Under the pieces are notes generated by a model. It did not search any database. It had not been told where the DNA came from and worked only from the letters and a program-made list of their open reading frames with translations. A program made the translations under genes and the position numbers. Below are positions 1-11,300 of a DNA stretch of 64,000 nt, in pieces (positions within the stretch are counted from its first letter, which is position 1; the number at the start of each line of letters is the position of its first letter). This DNA is from Bactericera cockerelli (Eukaryota > Arthropoda > Insecta > Hemiptera > Triozidae): positions 10,295,990-10,359,989 of the forward strand of contig CM044967.1 in assembly GCA_024516035.1 (NCBI GenBank), written 5' to 3'.

Positions 1-793
1 GCATTGTTGCAACGTGGTTTTGAATAATTTTCTGAGGAGTAGGTACTTTTGATATTGAAATTTTCACTAGCACAGGCTATTGTGGTGCTCATTTCATGTA
101 ATTCTAGATGGGCAAAATAACCAGGGGACAGAGGGTGTCTCAGGGTCATAGCTTTTTGGATTTTGATGAAAATAAGTATGTGATATTGATGTGCAATTCA
201 TTTTTTAATTTGTCAAAAAATATGTGCGTGTTGCGTCTCATCTTTGTTTCCGGGCGCAACTAGTAAAATCTCAACTTCAAATAAAATTATAAGGTACCTA
301 CTTAAGTACTTATGTTTGCTGTCTTTTTGTGCATATGGAAACACATTGTGAATAACAAATTTGAATAGTCATCAATATCCAGAAAACTATGGCACTTTAA
401 AAACTAGATATCCCATTATCTACTCCCCTAGTTATTTTTGCAGGTATGCAATAACATTTAAGTCAAAATTATAAAACAGTCCTGGTTTAAAGTTAAAACA
501 AATCGCAAGTTTAAAGCAATTACAGCGCACTTTAGCCCGAGATGAGAGACAGTCTGGCTTATCTAACGTTAATCCTGTTATATAATTCGGTTCTGAATGA
601 GCACAAGAATGTCAAAAGGCAGTTACAAAAAAATCGCTTTATTATTATCATTATTATTATTGAACTATCAGGATTATTGAAATTATTGAACTTCAATATT
701 ATTATTGAACTATTATTATTGAACCTTTGTCCTGAAGAAAGGAAGGTGAATTTTCATTTTTGTTGTGGTTGTGGTTTGAATAAGGACATATTA
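1..793. other. Intergenic or upstream sequence, no gene seen
   Basis: AT-rich sequence with short ATT-repeat runs around 640-725. The one reading frame here (542-826) is low-complexity, runs into the repeat that starts at 796, and has no protein-like features. Nothing else is recognised. Confidence 0.5.
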
Positions 794-795
794 TA

Positions 796-2007
796 CAGGG
801 TGGGGCAAAAGTCTGGAAACCCCTGAATAACTTTCGAATAGCTTCTTCGGTAAAAATAAAATTTTGTATGGTAAACCGAGGTAGTAAGACCTTCTTTCAG
901 AGTGGGGCCGATTTTTGTTACCGGCCCCCATGTCGGGGCCAGGGGGGCCAACTTCATTTTTTTAAATACGAACCCCTACTTTGCGATACATTTTTGGAAA
1001 GCTCTTTAAATAAGAAATACTTTGGTGCAAATTTTATTTTTTAAATATTAACTGTTTGCAAATGGCGTCCAACTTTGTGTATGCAGTGTAAAGTCTGGAA
1101 ACCCCTGAATATCTTTCGAAAGGGCTTTTTTAGTGAACTTAAAATAAGGTTCGGTAATCAGACCTTATTTTAGAATGGGGCCGATTTTTTTTACCAGCCC
1201 CCATGTCTGGGACATGTTAAGGTACCTACCTATCTATCTTATATTATGTATCTATGTAGGTATACAAGTTATGTAACTTTGATTGTCGCTAGGCCGACCT
1301 CTCATGTAAAGTGATGGGTCTTGCCAGTCTTGTAATCTGATCTGAATAAACCACATAACGGTCATTGATCGGTCTTTTAATTATTATAAATTACTCGAGA
1401 GTATTTCTTTCATTTTCCTAAACAGGACAGAGGGGCCAACTTCATTTTTTTAAAATACGAAACCACACCTTGCGATACATTTTTGGAATTAAGCACCAAA
1501 GTATTTCTTATTTAAAGACCTTTCCAAAAATGTATCGCAAGGTGGGGGTTCGTATTTAAAAAAAAGGAAGTTGGCCCCTTGGCCCCGACATGGGGGCCGG
1601 TACCAAAAATCACCCCATTTTAAAAGAAGGTCAAATTACCACCGATTACCGTGCACAATTTTAAATTGACTGAAAAAGCCCTTACGAAAGATATTCAGGG
1701 GTTTCCAGACTTTACACTGCATACACAAAGTTGCACGCCATTTGCTAACAGTTAATATTAAAAAAATAAAATTTGCACCAAAGTATTTCTTATTTAAAGA
1801 GCTTTCCAAAAACGTATCGCAAAGTAGGGGTTCGTATGTAAAAAAATGAAGTTGGCCCCCCTGGCCCCGACATGGGGGCCGGTAACAAAAATCGGCCCCA
1901 CTCTAAAAGAAGGTCTTACTACCCCGGTTTACCATACAAAATTTTATTTTTACCGAAGAAGCTATTCGAAAGTTATTCAGGGGTTTCCAGACTTTTGCCC
2001 CACCCTG
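796..2007. mobile_element. TA-flanked foldback DNA element (family CAGGGTGGGGCAAAAGTC), interrupted by a solo LTR
   Basis: The element begins CAGGGTGGGGCAAAAGTCTG and ends with the reverse complement, with TA dinucleotides at 794-795 and 2008-2009 as the likely target duplication. The two halves are inverted copies of one another over several hundred bases. Each half also carries a second internal copy of the GTCTGGAAACCCCTGAATA motif (near 1090 and 1700), so the arms have an internal duplication. There is no transposase. The TA target and CAGGG termini suggest a Tc1/mariner-type non-autonomous element; that superfamily assignment is inference. A shorter copy lies at 7118-7699. The reading frames at 754-957 and 1846-2187 encode the same peptide because they lie in the two inverted arms; they are not genes. 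Confidence 0.8.
1215..1424. mobile_element. Solo LTR, about 210 bp, inserted in the foldback element
   Basis: This block has no counterpart in the other arm or in the 7118-7699 copy. It starts TGTTAAGG, ends CTAAACA (TG...CA termini) and is flanked by a perfect 5-bp direct repeat GGACA (1210-1214 and 1425-1429). It contains GAATAAACC, a possible polyadenylation signal. A short LTR, TG/CA ends and a 5-bp duplication fit a retrotransposon insertion that recombined to one LTR. The short length suggests Ty1/Copia, but that is inference. Confidence 0.75.
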
Positions 2008-2009
2008 TA

Positions 2010-2347
2010 TTTTTGTTGCACCCTATATTGCAATACATTAGAAAACCCCTCAGCGCGTTTTGAAACGCGTTATGTTCCGGCTAAATTTATTCAAATACAA
2101 CCGGCAACACTGGTCAGCCTAACGATTCTTGAAATACGCCATTACCGTAAACTACCGGCTTTTTTCAAAATTAAAATAAAATTATAAACAGATTCACACT
2201 TGAGTAGCTCGAATTTCATTTTCAATTTTCAGCCTTTTTTTATCACTCATTAGCTGTTTTCTGTTGTCTTGATTTGAATTACATCTCTCCTCTGTTGACT
2301 TTCTACTCTTATTAATTTATCATCGAAGGATAAGAATTCCCACCATC
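2010..2347 (+). promoter_or_regulatory. 5' flank and presumed 5' UTR of the AP endonuclease gene
   Basis: This sequence lies between the foldback element and the ATG at 2348. The ATG context is CACCATCATGG. No TATA box is obvious, so the transcription start cannot be placed. The entire upstream region available to a promoter without crossing the repeat is about 340 bases. Confidence 0.35.
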
Positions 2348-2362
2348 ATGGGACCCAAGAAG
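2348..2362 (+). CDS. APEX1: AP endonuclease exon 1 (residues 1-5)
   Basis: Five codons (MGPKK) followed by a strong donor GTAAGT at 2363. The intron is in phase 0. Such a tiny first coding exon rests on its ATG, its basic residues and its good donor; another upstream exon is possible but not needed, because the total length matches the family. Confidence 0.75.
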
Positions 2363-5300
2363 GTAAGTAAAGCTACAGGAAATAGTCTTTTCTGTAGCAG
2401 CAGCCTACCATATCACACTGCTATACCAAATCCTGGTAAGGTAAGTAACTGAGCGTTTTCACCTGTCTCTAGCCAAAAATTCAGGTTGGAGTGATGTTTG
2501 TCATCCAAGGCATCTAGAGAGGCTAGCAGTGTTCTGGTAATGACTTTGTATTAAAAACAAACTCTGCAATGAAAAATTAGCCAGTGAATGGCAGGCAAAG
2601 AACAAAATTATGGGTTGGTTTTGGTTCCTCATATTGGGTCATTAATTAATTGAGTTTTTGGCTTGAGAAATTGACTTTGAAGCTGAAAATTCTATGCCAT
2701 GTGCAGGCACTATCTTGGAGCAGTTTGCCTCTTTAACCTCTTACACTCAAGTGATATGAAAAAGAAAATGTCCCAGGGCACAGTGGTATGTCCATATGTA
2801 TGTATCACATGACAAGGTAATATTCAATGGATCTCAATTGCTGTGCAGCGTGGAAATGTTGCAAGTATTGAAGGGTCTTTTCCACACCCAATGATTTTTA
2901 ATGAAATTTATAATCTGTGATCTGAGTGAGATGTTATCAATAAATATTAGATTGATTATAGGTAATATTCTCTCTATTAGACCCAAGGGACCAGAAGACA
3001 AGAACACAAATCCTTGTTGCCCTTGACATGGTTCATGTTAGGAAGGGCATTTAGGTGAAAACGGGAAGTGATTGATCAAATGTGAACAAGTCACAGTATA
3101 AAAAAATTGATATTGCACTGTAGTTGGGACAGTAACTGGAGGTTAAGCAATCTGCAGTTATCAATGTATGAACATTAAGAATGTATAATCAGTATAAACA
3201 GTATCAGTATAAACAGAAAAGTGAGAAGTTGTATGTAATGTAAACTATATCTGAAAAACATTGTTTACCTCATCATCTTCTCTATGAATTACCTATATTG
3301 ATATTTTTTATGTACACACCAGGTTGATAAGGACCTGGTATGTACCATGTCACTGTCAGGTTAAAACAATTGGTGGGGAAAAAAAAGAAATACAGTGAAA
3401 CCTTGATGTAACCAAACTGAAAGGAAATGCCATCTTTTTCACTATACCAAGGATCATATCAAACAAATTTCACTATATCAAAGTTTTCTCTTCTCACTCC
3501 TGGTTGGAGCACTTTACTGTAACTGGAGTATGAATTAGGAAGTTGGGGTTAAAATCCAGGCCAAGACAACATTATTTATCAGTGTTATTGATTGATGGAA
3601 ACAGGTTATTATACAGTTAAACCTGGCTGCAAGACAACTCAATGGACCGGCTATGTTTTCACTTATAAAGAGGTTGTTTTTACCTTAAAGAGAAGAAAAT
3701 GGAACCTGAAAATAGGTTTGTTTCTTGCCTATATCAGGTTTTTGTTAAATTGAGGTTTGTTATATCAAGGGTCCACTGTACCCCTACTGTGAATGAATGA
3801 AACCAATCTCAGTAGCTTGATCAATAGGACTGGACTAGTAACCTGAAGGTCAGTTGTTCAAGTCCCTAGTTTAGCAAAGATTTTGTAAAAACAAGTTTGA
3901 GTAGTTGTAACATCACAAAAGTGATTGACACCAATATGATAAACAAGTAACTAATATAAATTAATGTAAAATATTCATTCAAGACTATTCTACTTATAAT
4001 GGTCATTTTCTAAATTAAGTTTGATTGAATTCCAGACTAAGTGACCAATTGCTGTGCTTTCTATTCATTATAGGTAATTCCCAGTCTAATCAAAACAGAA
4101 AAATGAATTTTTTTACTTCTTAGGGATAGACATGAAAATCACAACAGGACAGTAGAAAGTAAAAAGCTTGTGACAGCAATGTTGAGGAAATGGATTAGGT
4201 GTCCTTATTCTACAGTACAAATTTTCCGAGAGGTATGTTAGTGTGAGCAATGTTGAGGAATTTCTTTACTAGTTTTAATTATTCTAAAGATAATTTTTGA
4301 TATTTATCATAGGAATTTGTAAAAAATAGAGGTAATTTGGCCCTAAATTTATAAAATCCTATTTGAAAACTAACATTTCATATTGGAACACTCATTATTT
4401 AATGACAAAAGAGGTGTCACATCTTGAGAGGTGACACATCCAATTTCTTGGAATACTTGTGTAGGAGGGTGAGAGAGTAAACATACTAAAAGTCCAAACA
4501 TCTAATATGGGAGGAAAATGATTTAAGGGGGTGACAGGAGGTGAAAAGAGATCCCATTTTTGGCTGTTTGCCTAATCTCAGAAACAAGACATTTTTGTGA
4601 AACATTGTAAAGAGTAAACTCTAAGCAAATCAAATTTTGGAAAAATTTGATCCTATTCTACTATGAAAAATTCCCAACTGTTTTTGAGATGGACACTCCA
4701 AAAAAATTAATGTTTGTTTTCAACAACAATGACTTTTAAAAGTTATTTTGTTTAGATATCATTTAAAATATCATGTTACTTAAACATTTTTACTTAAGCC
4801 ATTTATAATTATTTATTTTTTAAATAATAATGATTTAGCTCTGATATTTAAGAAAATACAAAAAAAGTTAAAAAAATGAGGTCTTCGACCTGGTGATACA
4901 GATTTTTTGTAGCATCTAGAATGTAGAAAAAATAGTATTCTATCATTTAAAATAAATTTAAAGAAATCGGTTAAGGGGTTTTGGAGATACAAGTGATTTA
5001 GTATAAAATCTCAAAATTGCCTAGTGTATACATACAATGTGAAGCAATCATAAGGAAGTATTGTGTCCATAATTGGCAGTTTTTTTTCTTCAGTATCAGT
5101 ATAACAGATCTTCAACTTAATGCCAAAGTTTGCCCACCACCAATCAAAATTCCACTACTTGTGGATCCACCAATTACTCTAATAAAGGATTGTTTCTTTT
5201 TTATTTGAAAGTCATACATTTACTTTTTTCCCGTCTCTCCACAGGTTGTGAACAAAAAAGATGAAACTGCAAAGAAAAGAAAAAGTGAAGCAACATCAGA

Positions 5301-8300
5301 CACTGAGTCAAAGAAAATAAAAAATGGTTCTGCTGAAGACTTGAATGCAAAATTACCTTTGGATGAAATTGACTATTCCTGCACTAAAACAAATAAATTA
5401 GGAGACATAGCCAATTTAAAAATTGCTTCTTGGAATGTTGCTGGTCTAAGAGCATGTATAAAGGTAATGACTTGTTCATAGAATACTAACTATCTTCACC
5501 AACAAATTGGCCAATAAGTTATAAATCAGGAAATTATTAATAAACTACAATACTCCTAACCCATGTCATTTTGGAGCTATAGTTAGTGTTGACGTAATAG
5601 ATCAGCACAAACATCTCAGTAATTTCTAAAATGAATAATAATGAAAATTGATTTTATATTTTCAAAACCATCAATTAATTTTGGCTTCATATTTCACTAT
5701 CTCAGTCCCGGTAGCTCAGTGGTAAAGGCGGCACTCTGTGAATCCAAAGATTCCAGAGGTCGTGGGTTCGAAACCCAGCCGGGACATGACAAGTTATCCT
5801 CCCATTTGGGATTTTTACCACATAATAAAATGTCTTGGGCTTACTGCTGGAATAATGGGACTTTAATAGTCCTTATCGGGCAGTATAAATAAGGTGATAT
5901 TATTATTATTATCTTGTTTTGCACATTGAATCTATTTCTTAGCAACCACTTTGGGCATGTGATGTATATTTGCAAGTTCACAAGTATTCATAACTGGTAG
6001 GCCTGATATATTATAATCTTGTCAAACTCATCAGTTTTGAATTTCAAAAGTTTTAGTATCAAAGGAAGAAAAATTGGGATAATTTTTTTGAAATTATTTT
6101 CAGTTACAAATTATACAAAAAATTCTTTCAGTTGATTTTTTAATATGTTTAAAAATTTGTTTTTTTTTGGACTTATGGGAGATAAAACAGTAATTTTACA
6201 TTAAATTAATACTATAAGAAGGTCAAACAAGTTGGTCTCACACCTATGCACACTTATACTTGTGTTTATACATAACATGTATACACCTACTTTAATTAAT
6301 CTAGATATTGATATTTTTATTTCAGAAAGAAGGACTTGATTACATTAAAAAAGAGAGTGCGGATATTTTCTGTGTCCAAGAAACTAAATGTGATGATTCT
6401 AAACTCCCTCCAGAAGCAAAAATGAAATTTCCTGAGTATAAATCCTATTGGCTTGCAGGTAATGGCCATCTTCAACCTTATTAAATCTTCTAGAACCTCA
6501 CAAAAGTTATTATTGTGAGAAAAAAAATCCAATAGAAATAAGTTTTTGCACTAGCTTTCTGAAAAAGTTTCTATTGTTAATATGTTAAAATGGAACATTC
6601 ATAATTATGCTATTTGAGTAATTTACTACAAGTCTATAGGTACACTGTACATGATAATTTTTAACCTTGTTGAATGCATATCACATTCCATTCAATGAAT
6701 GAGTTAATGGTGTGAGTGTGATGAGAACTCACCTCCTGGAAGAAATCTTCGATCTCTAGGCAAGTTGTAAATATGAATTATCAAAATATCTCAACCAGGC
6801 ATAAGTTTCTTGGAAACTACTAAGAATATCAAAAAATATTGAATCTGTAAAGGTAAGATGAAAATTTTAGAGGAGTCCATTGTCAGACCTTCAACATGTA
6901 TCTCGTAAACCGCAAGTTGTAGCTCACTGAAATTTGTTGCAATGAACTTTTCTTAACTAGGCCTAAAAAACAATATGCTACTCAATACACCATTCCATTC
7001 AAAATTTAAAAGTTGATCTCTGCAGAGGCAAAAAATAAAGGGATATGGGTTTTGGTGTCTTGTACAGTTTTCAAGAAATCCAGGCCCAGATGAGACTTGA
7101 TGTCCACCTATAATATACAGGGTGGGGCAAAAGTCTGGAAACCCCTGAATAACTTTCGAATGGCTTCTTCGGTAAAATTAATATTTTGTACAGTGAACCG
7201 GGCTAATAAGACCTTCTTTTAGAGTGGGATTGATTTTTCTTACCGGCCCCCATGTCGGGGCCAGGGGGGCCAACTTCATTTTTTTAAATACGAAACCTCA
7301 CTTTGCGATACATTTTTGGAAAGGTCTTATTACCCTGACTTACCGTGTACAATTTTAAATTTACTGAGGAAACTTTTTCAAAAGATATTCAGGGGTTTCC
7401 ATACTTTACTGCATACACAAAGTTGGACGCCATTTGCAAACAGTTAATATTAAAAAAATAAAATTTGCACCAATGTATTTCTTATTTTAAGACCTTCTTA
7501 AAAATGTATCGCAAGGTGGGGGTTCGTATTTTAAAAAATGAAGTTGGCCCCCCTGGCCCCGACATTGGGGCTTGTAACAAAAATCGACCCCACTTTAAAA
7601 GAAGGTCTATTTAGACCGGTTTACCTTTAAAAAATTTAATTTTACCGAAGAAGCCATTCGAAAGTTATTCAGGGGTTTCCAGACTTTTGCCCCACCCTGT
7701 ACATATTCCAAATTTCAAAACTTTTGAAAGGTTCCAATTAATGCATGAAGTAACATTTTATAGGTGTTTGCTTAGAGCATCCCTTTGTTCTTCCATCTTC
7801 TTTCTGTCCCGGTAGCTCTGTGAATCCAAAGATTCCAGAGGTTGTGGGTTCGAAACCCAGCCGGGACATGATATTTTATCCTCCATTTGGGATTGGAATA
7901 ATGAGACTTTAATAATCCTAATCGGGCAGTATAAATAAGGCAATATTATTATTATTATTCCTTCTCTTTCTTCAAACATTTCCCCCTTGATGGTCATTTC
8001 AATGTATTATAGAATTATTGATATTTCTAAATAATCTTCAGTTTACAATAATATAAATGAATTTTGTACAGGTCAGAAAGCAGGATATGCTGGAGTAGCC
8101 CTGTACAGCAAGATCAAGCCAATCAAAGTTTCTTATGGTATTGGTAATACTGAGTTTGATATGGAAGGACGATTGATCACAGCTGAGTATGAAAAATTCT
8201 TCGTTGTGGCCGTGTGTAAGTCAAATAGATAGTTATGCTATGCACTCAGATTGAAATAATTTTCATTACAACAAACGTTATGCTTCCATTTAAGTACCAT

Positions 8301-11300
8301 ATACATATTAGGAGAAAATACTAATAAAATAAAATTCGTTGTATAAATATTGCTGTTGACTAAAACAGCTTTTGTTTAAACAGGGTACTGTATAATCTTG
8401 TACTGAGATTTGAGATTTTAGGAGGTGGTTTTGTAAGTCATGACCATGACTCATGCCTTAAAAAACTTGAATTTTTTTTGTCCTAAGTACAGAATTGGGA
8501 GTACCTACAGAAAATATATTCAGACCTGTGTAGGTGTCCTGACACAGTCTTATTAACAATGCAGCCTGGAACCATGGTGCCTCAGTGAATCTGCCACAAA
8601 GAAGAAACATAATAAATATAAAACTATTAAAGAGAGAGTTATCTCACCTTTACAGTAGAGACTCTGGGGCCATGGTCCCAGGCACCTGGACTCTTACTAA
8701 ATGTATTGGGGAGTCTCCTACATAGATCATCTGGTGAGCCCTGCTCGCGCTTTCTACTTGTTGAACGAATTTCTTTTTTTATTCTGCTAGGAAAAAGTAT
8801 GTGTGTACTGAGAAATGTTTTACCTATATTTTTTAAACAAAATAAACAATACTAGGAATTACAACAACATTAAAAAAAGAGGGACATCTTATGATGACCT
8901 TTACAAATCCGCCAAAGGTCAAAGGTCACCTTCAAAATATAGTGCCACCTGAATTCTATTTCTTATTGAGATTCTCATTGAAATTTCAACTTCATTTATC
9001 TATTCACTAGACCTTTTTTCCCCTGGATTTTTATTTTTCAACTCGAGCTTTCACTTGTGACTTATCAAATTAGAAGTCTCGTCTTGTCAAATGTTAAAAT
9101 AAATAAAATATATATTAATGTAGGGTATTTTTATTAAGAACAATTATTGATTCATTTCATACTAGATACAGCTACTCATATGTGTTAGTAGAGTAGGGAT
9201 GGAACACTGTAGTGATTTAGGGTGGAAGAGGTGAGAATAGCTTCCATCTTTTTCTCTTCATCCCATCCATACCTGTAAGTAGAGTAGGGATGCTACACTG
9301 TAGAGACTCATAAATTGATGAAATGAGATAAATTATTATGATTAGGTATTTCAAGTAATTCTCTGAAAACATGTGTAAATGTTTCATGTTTCATATTCAA
9401 CTCGGTCAGATATTTATCTTAATTTTATTTGTTTAATTTCAGATGTTCCCAATGCTGGCCAGGGCTTGAAAACTTTGGATAAACGGATGAAGTGGGATAA
9501 GTTATTCTTTGAACATCTCAGCAAATTAGACGAGAGCAAACCAGTCATTCTTGTTGGCGATTTGAATGTTGCTCATAATCCTATAGGTTAGATCACCATA
9601 ACAAATTTAAATAGATTCAAATACACTACATTTTAAAAACACTGCCAATAATGGACACAATACTTCCTCGTGATTGTTTCACATTGTAAACACGTGCCAA
9701 TTTTGAGATTTTATACAAAATTACTTGTATCTCCAAAACGACTGAACCGATTTTCTTCAAATTTGTTTTATATGGTAGAATACCGTTTTTTCTACATTCT
9801 AGATTCCACTAAAAATTCTGTATCGGCAAGTCGTGGTCCTTATTTTTTGACTTTTTTGTCCAAAATTTCGGATTTTCTTAAATATCAGAGTTAAATTATA
9901 ATAATTAAAAAATAAATGTAGAACCATATTATGCATATACATACAAAATGTCATCAAAATCGGGTGTACCGTTCACGAGATATAAGCGTGTAAGTAAAAA
10001 GTTAGTGGTCAGGCGCATGGTCTCTTTCACCCAGAACTGCTAGTACGAATTTGAAGAATTTAAAATGCGACCATCTACAGAATGTCTCCTGTATGTGTGC
10101 AAAATTTCATCAAAATCCGTCAATTAGTTTCCGAGATTTGCGCGTTACAAGGAATATTTTTAACAGACCAACAGACGGACACAAAACCAAATTTGCTCAG
10201 GAGGTTATGAAACGTCCAGAAATATTGAGAAAAAAAAATTGAAATCGGAGCAAAAAATATTTTTTTTACAAAAACGAACACAATAGGTACTTCCGATTTC
10301 TAATATTAGAAATTTCTCGGAAGTAAAATGATTCTATGTAATTGATAAGGCACAAACTTAACCTGGAGGTTGCATTGAGTCTCAAGTATTATAATTAAGA
10401 GGTTTAGGTTTGAATAATTGTGACACTGCTCATAAATCTTGTGATTTTTAGAGAACTTTTAAATTATTTATGTAAAAGTACCTAGCACTGTACAAAAAAA
10501 GTGTTTGTTGTTTAGGATATGGTTAAGCATATTTCGAAAAATCCCGGAATATGTTAATTCTGGTGGTCTCCAAAATAGCGACATTTTGTAATATATTTGA
10601 AAAACTTTGAAAAAACTTCAACTTTATCCCACTATTTTATATCATTTGTATCTCCGTGCGTTATCATGGAAGCTCATTGAAGCTAAGTTTTCAAAACAAA
10701 TATTTTTCAACAACCTTATGAAAACTGTGAATAAGAATAGGAGGATTAAAAATACGCTGTAAAAATGAGAGGATAGACAGATTTTGAGCAAGATAGATCT
10801 ACGAAAAAAAAAAAAAAAAAAAAAAAAAAACTGAAGAAAAGAGGACGGAATTAATAGAAACATATCGAAAGAAAGTATTAATATAGCAAATGCCGTCGAC
10901 CTATTTTTTTTTTTTTGGAAAAGGCAAAGTAAAAGAAAAAAAAGCTTTGTACCGAACTTTGTAGTTTTTGTCTCATGCATAGAGAATTACATGAATTTTA
11001 GTGAGTTTGAGTGATTGTCATATCAACATGCCATAAGCTCACTTTCAGAAGAGGAGGGAATTACCCAGCAGTAATGTGTTAATTTCATATTTTGTTTATC
11101 ATATTTTATTATTATCATTATAGATTTGGCCAATCCCAGCACTAATACACGCAGCGCTGGTTTCACTATAGAAGAGAGAAACTCATTCTCCTCTCTGCTA
11201 GAGAAAGGTTTCACAGATTCATTCCGTGAGTTGTACCCTGATAGAACTGGTGCCTACACCTACTGGACCTATATCAACAAGACTGCTAGATCAAGAAATA

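Noticed and set aside
1846..2187. A 113-codon frame whose N-terminus equals that of the frame at 754-957
   Set aside because: The identity comes from the two inverted arms of the foldback element, not from paralogous genes.
5705..5785. Possible tRNA gene
   Set aside because: The anticodon loop is too long and the sequence is followed by a SINE body shared with several copies.
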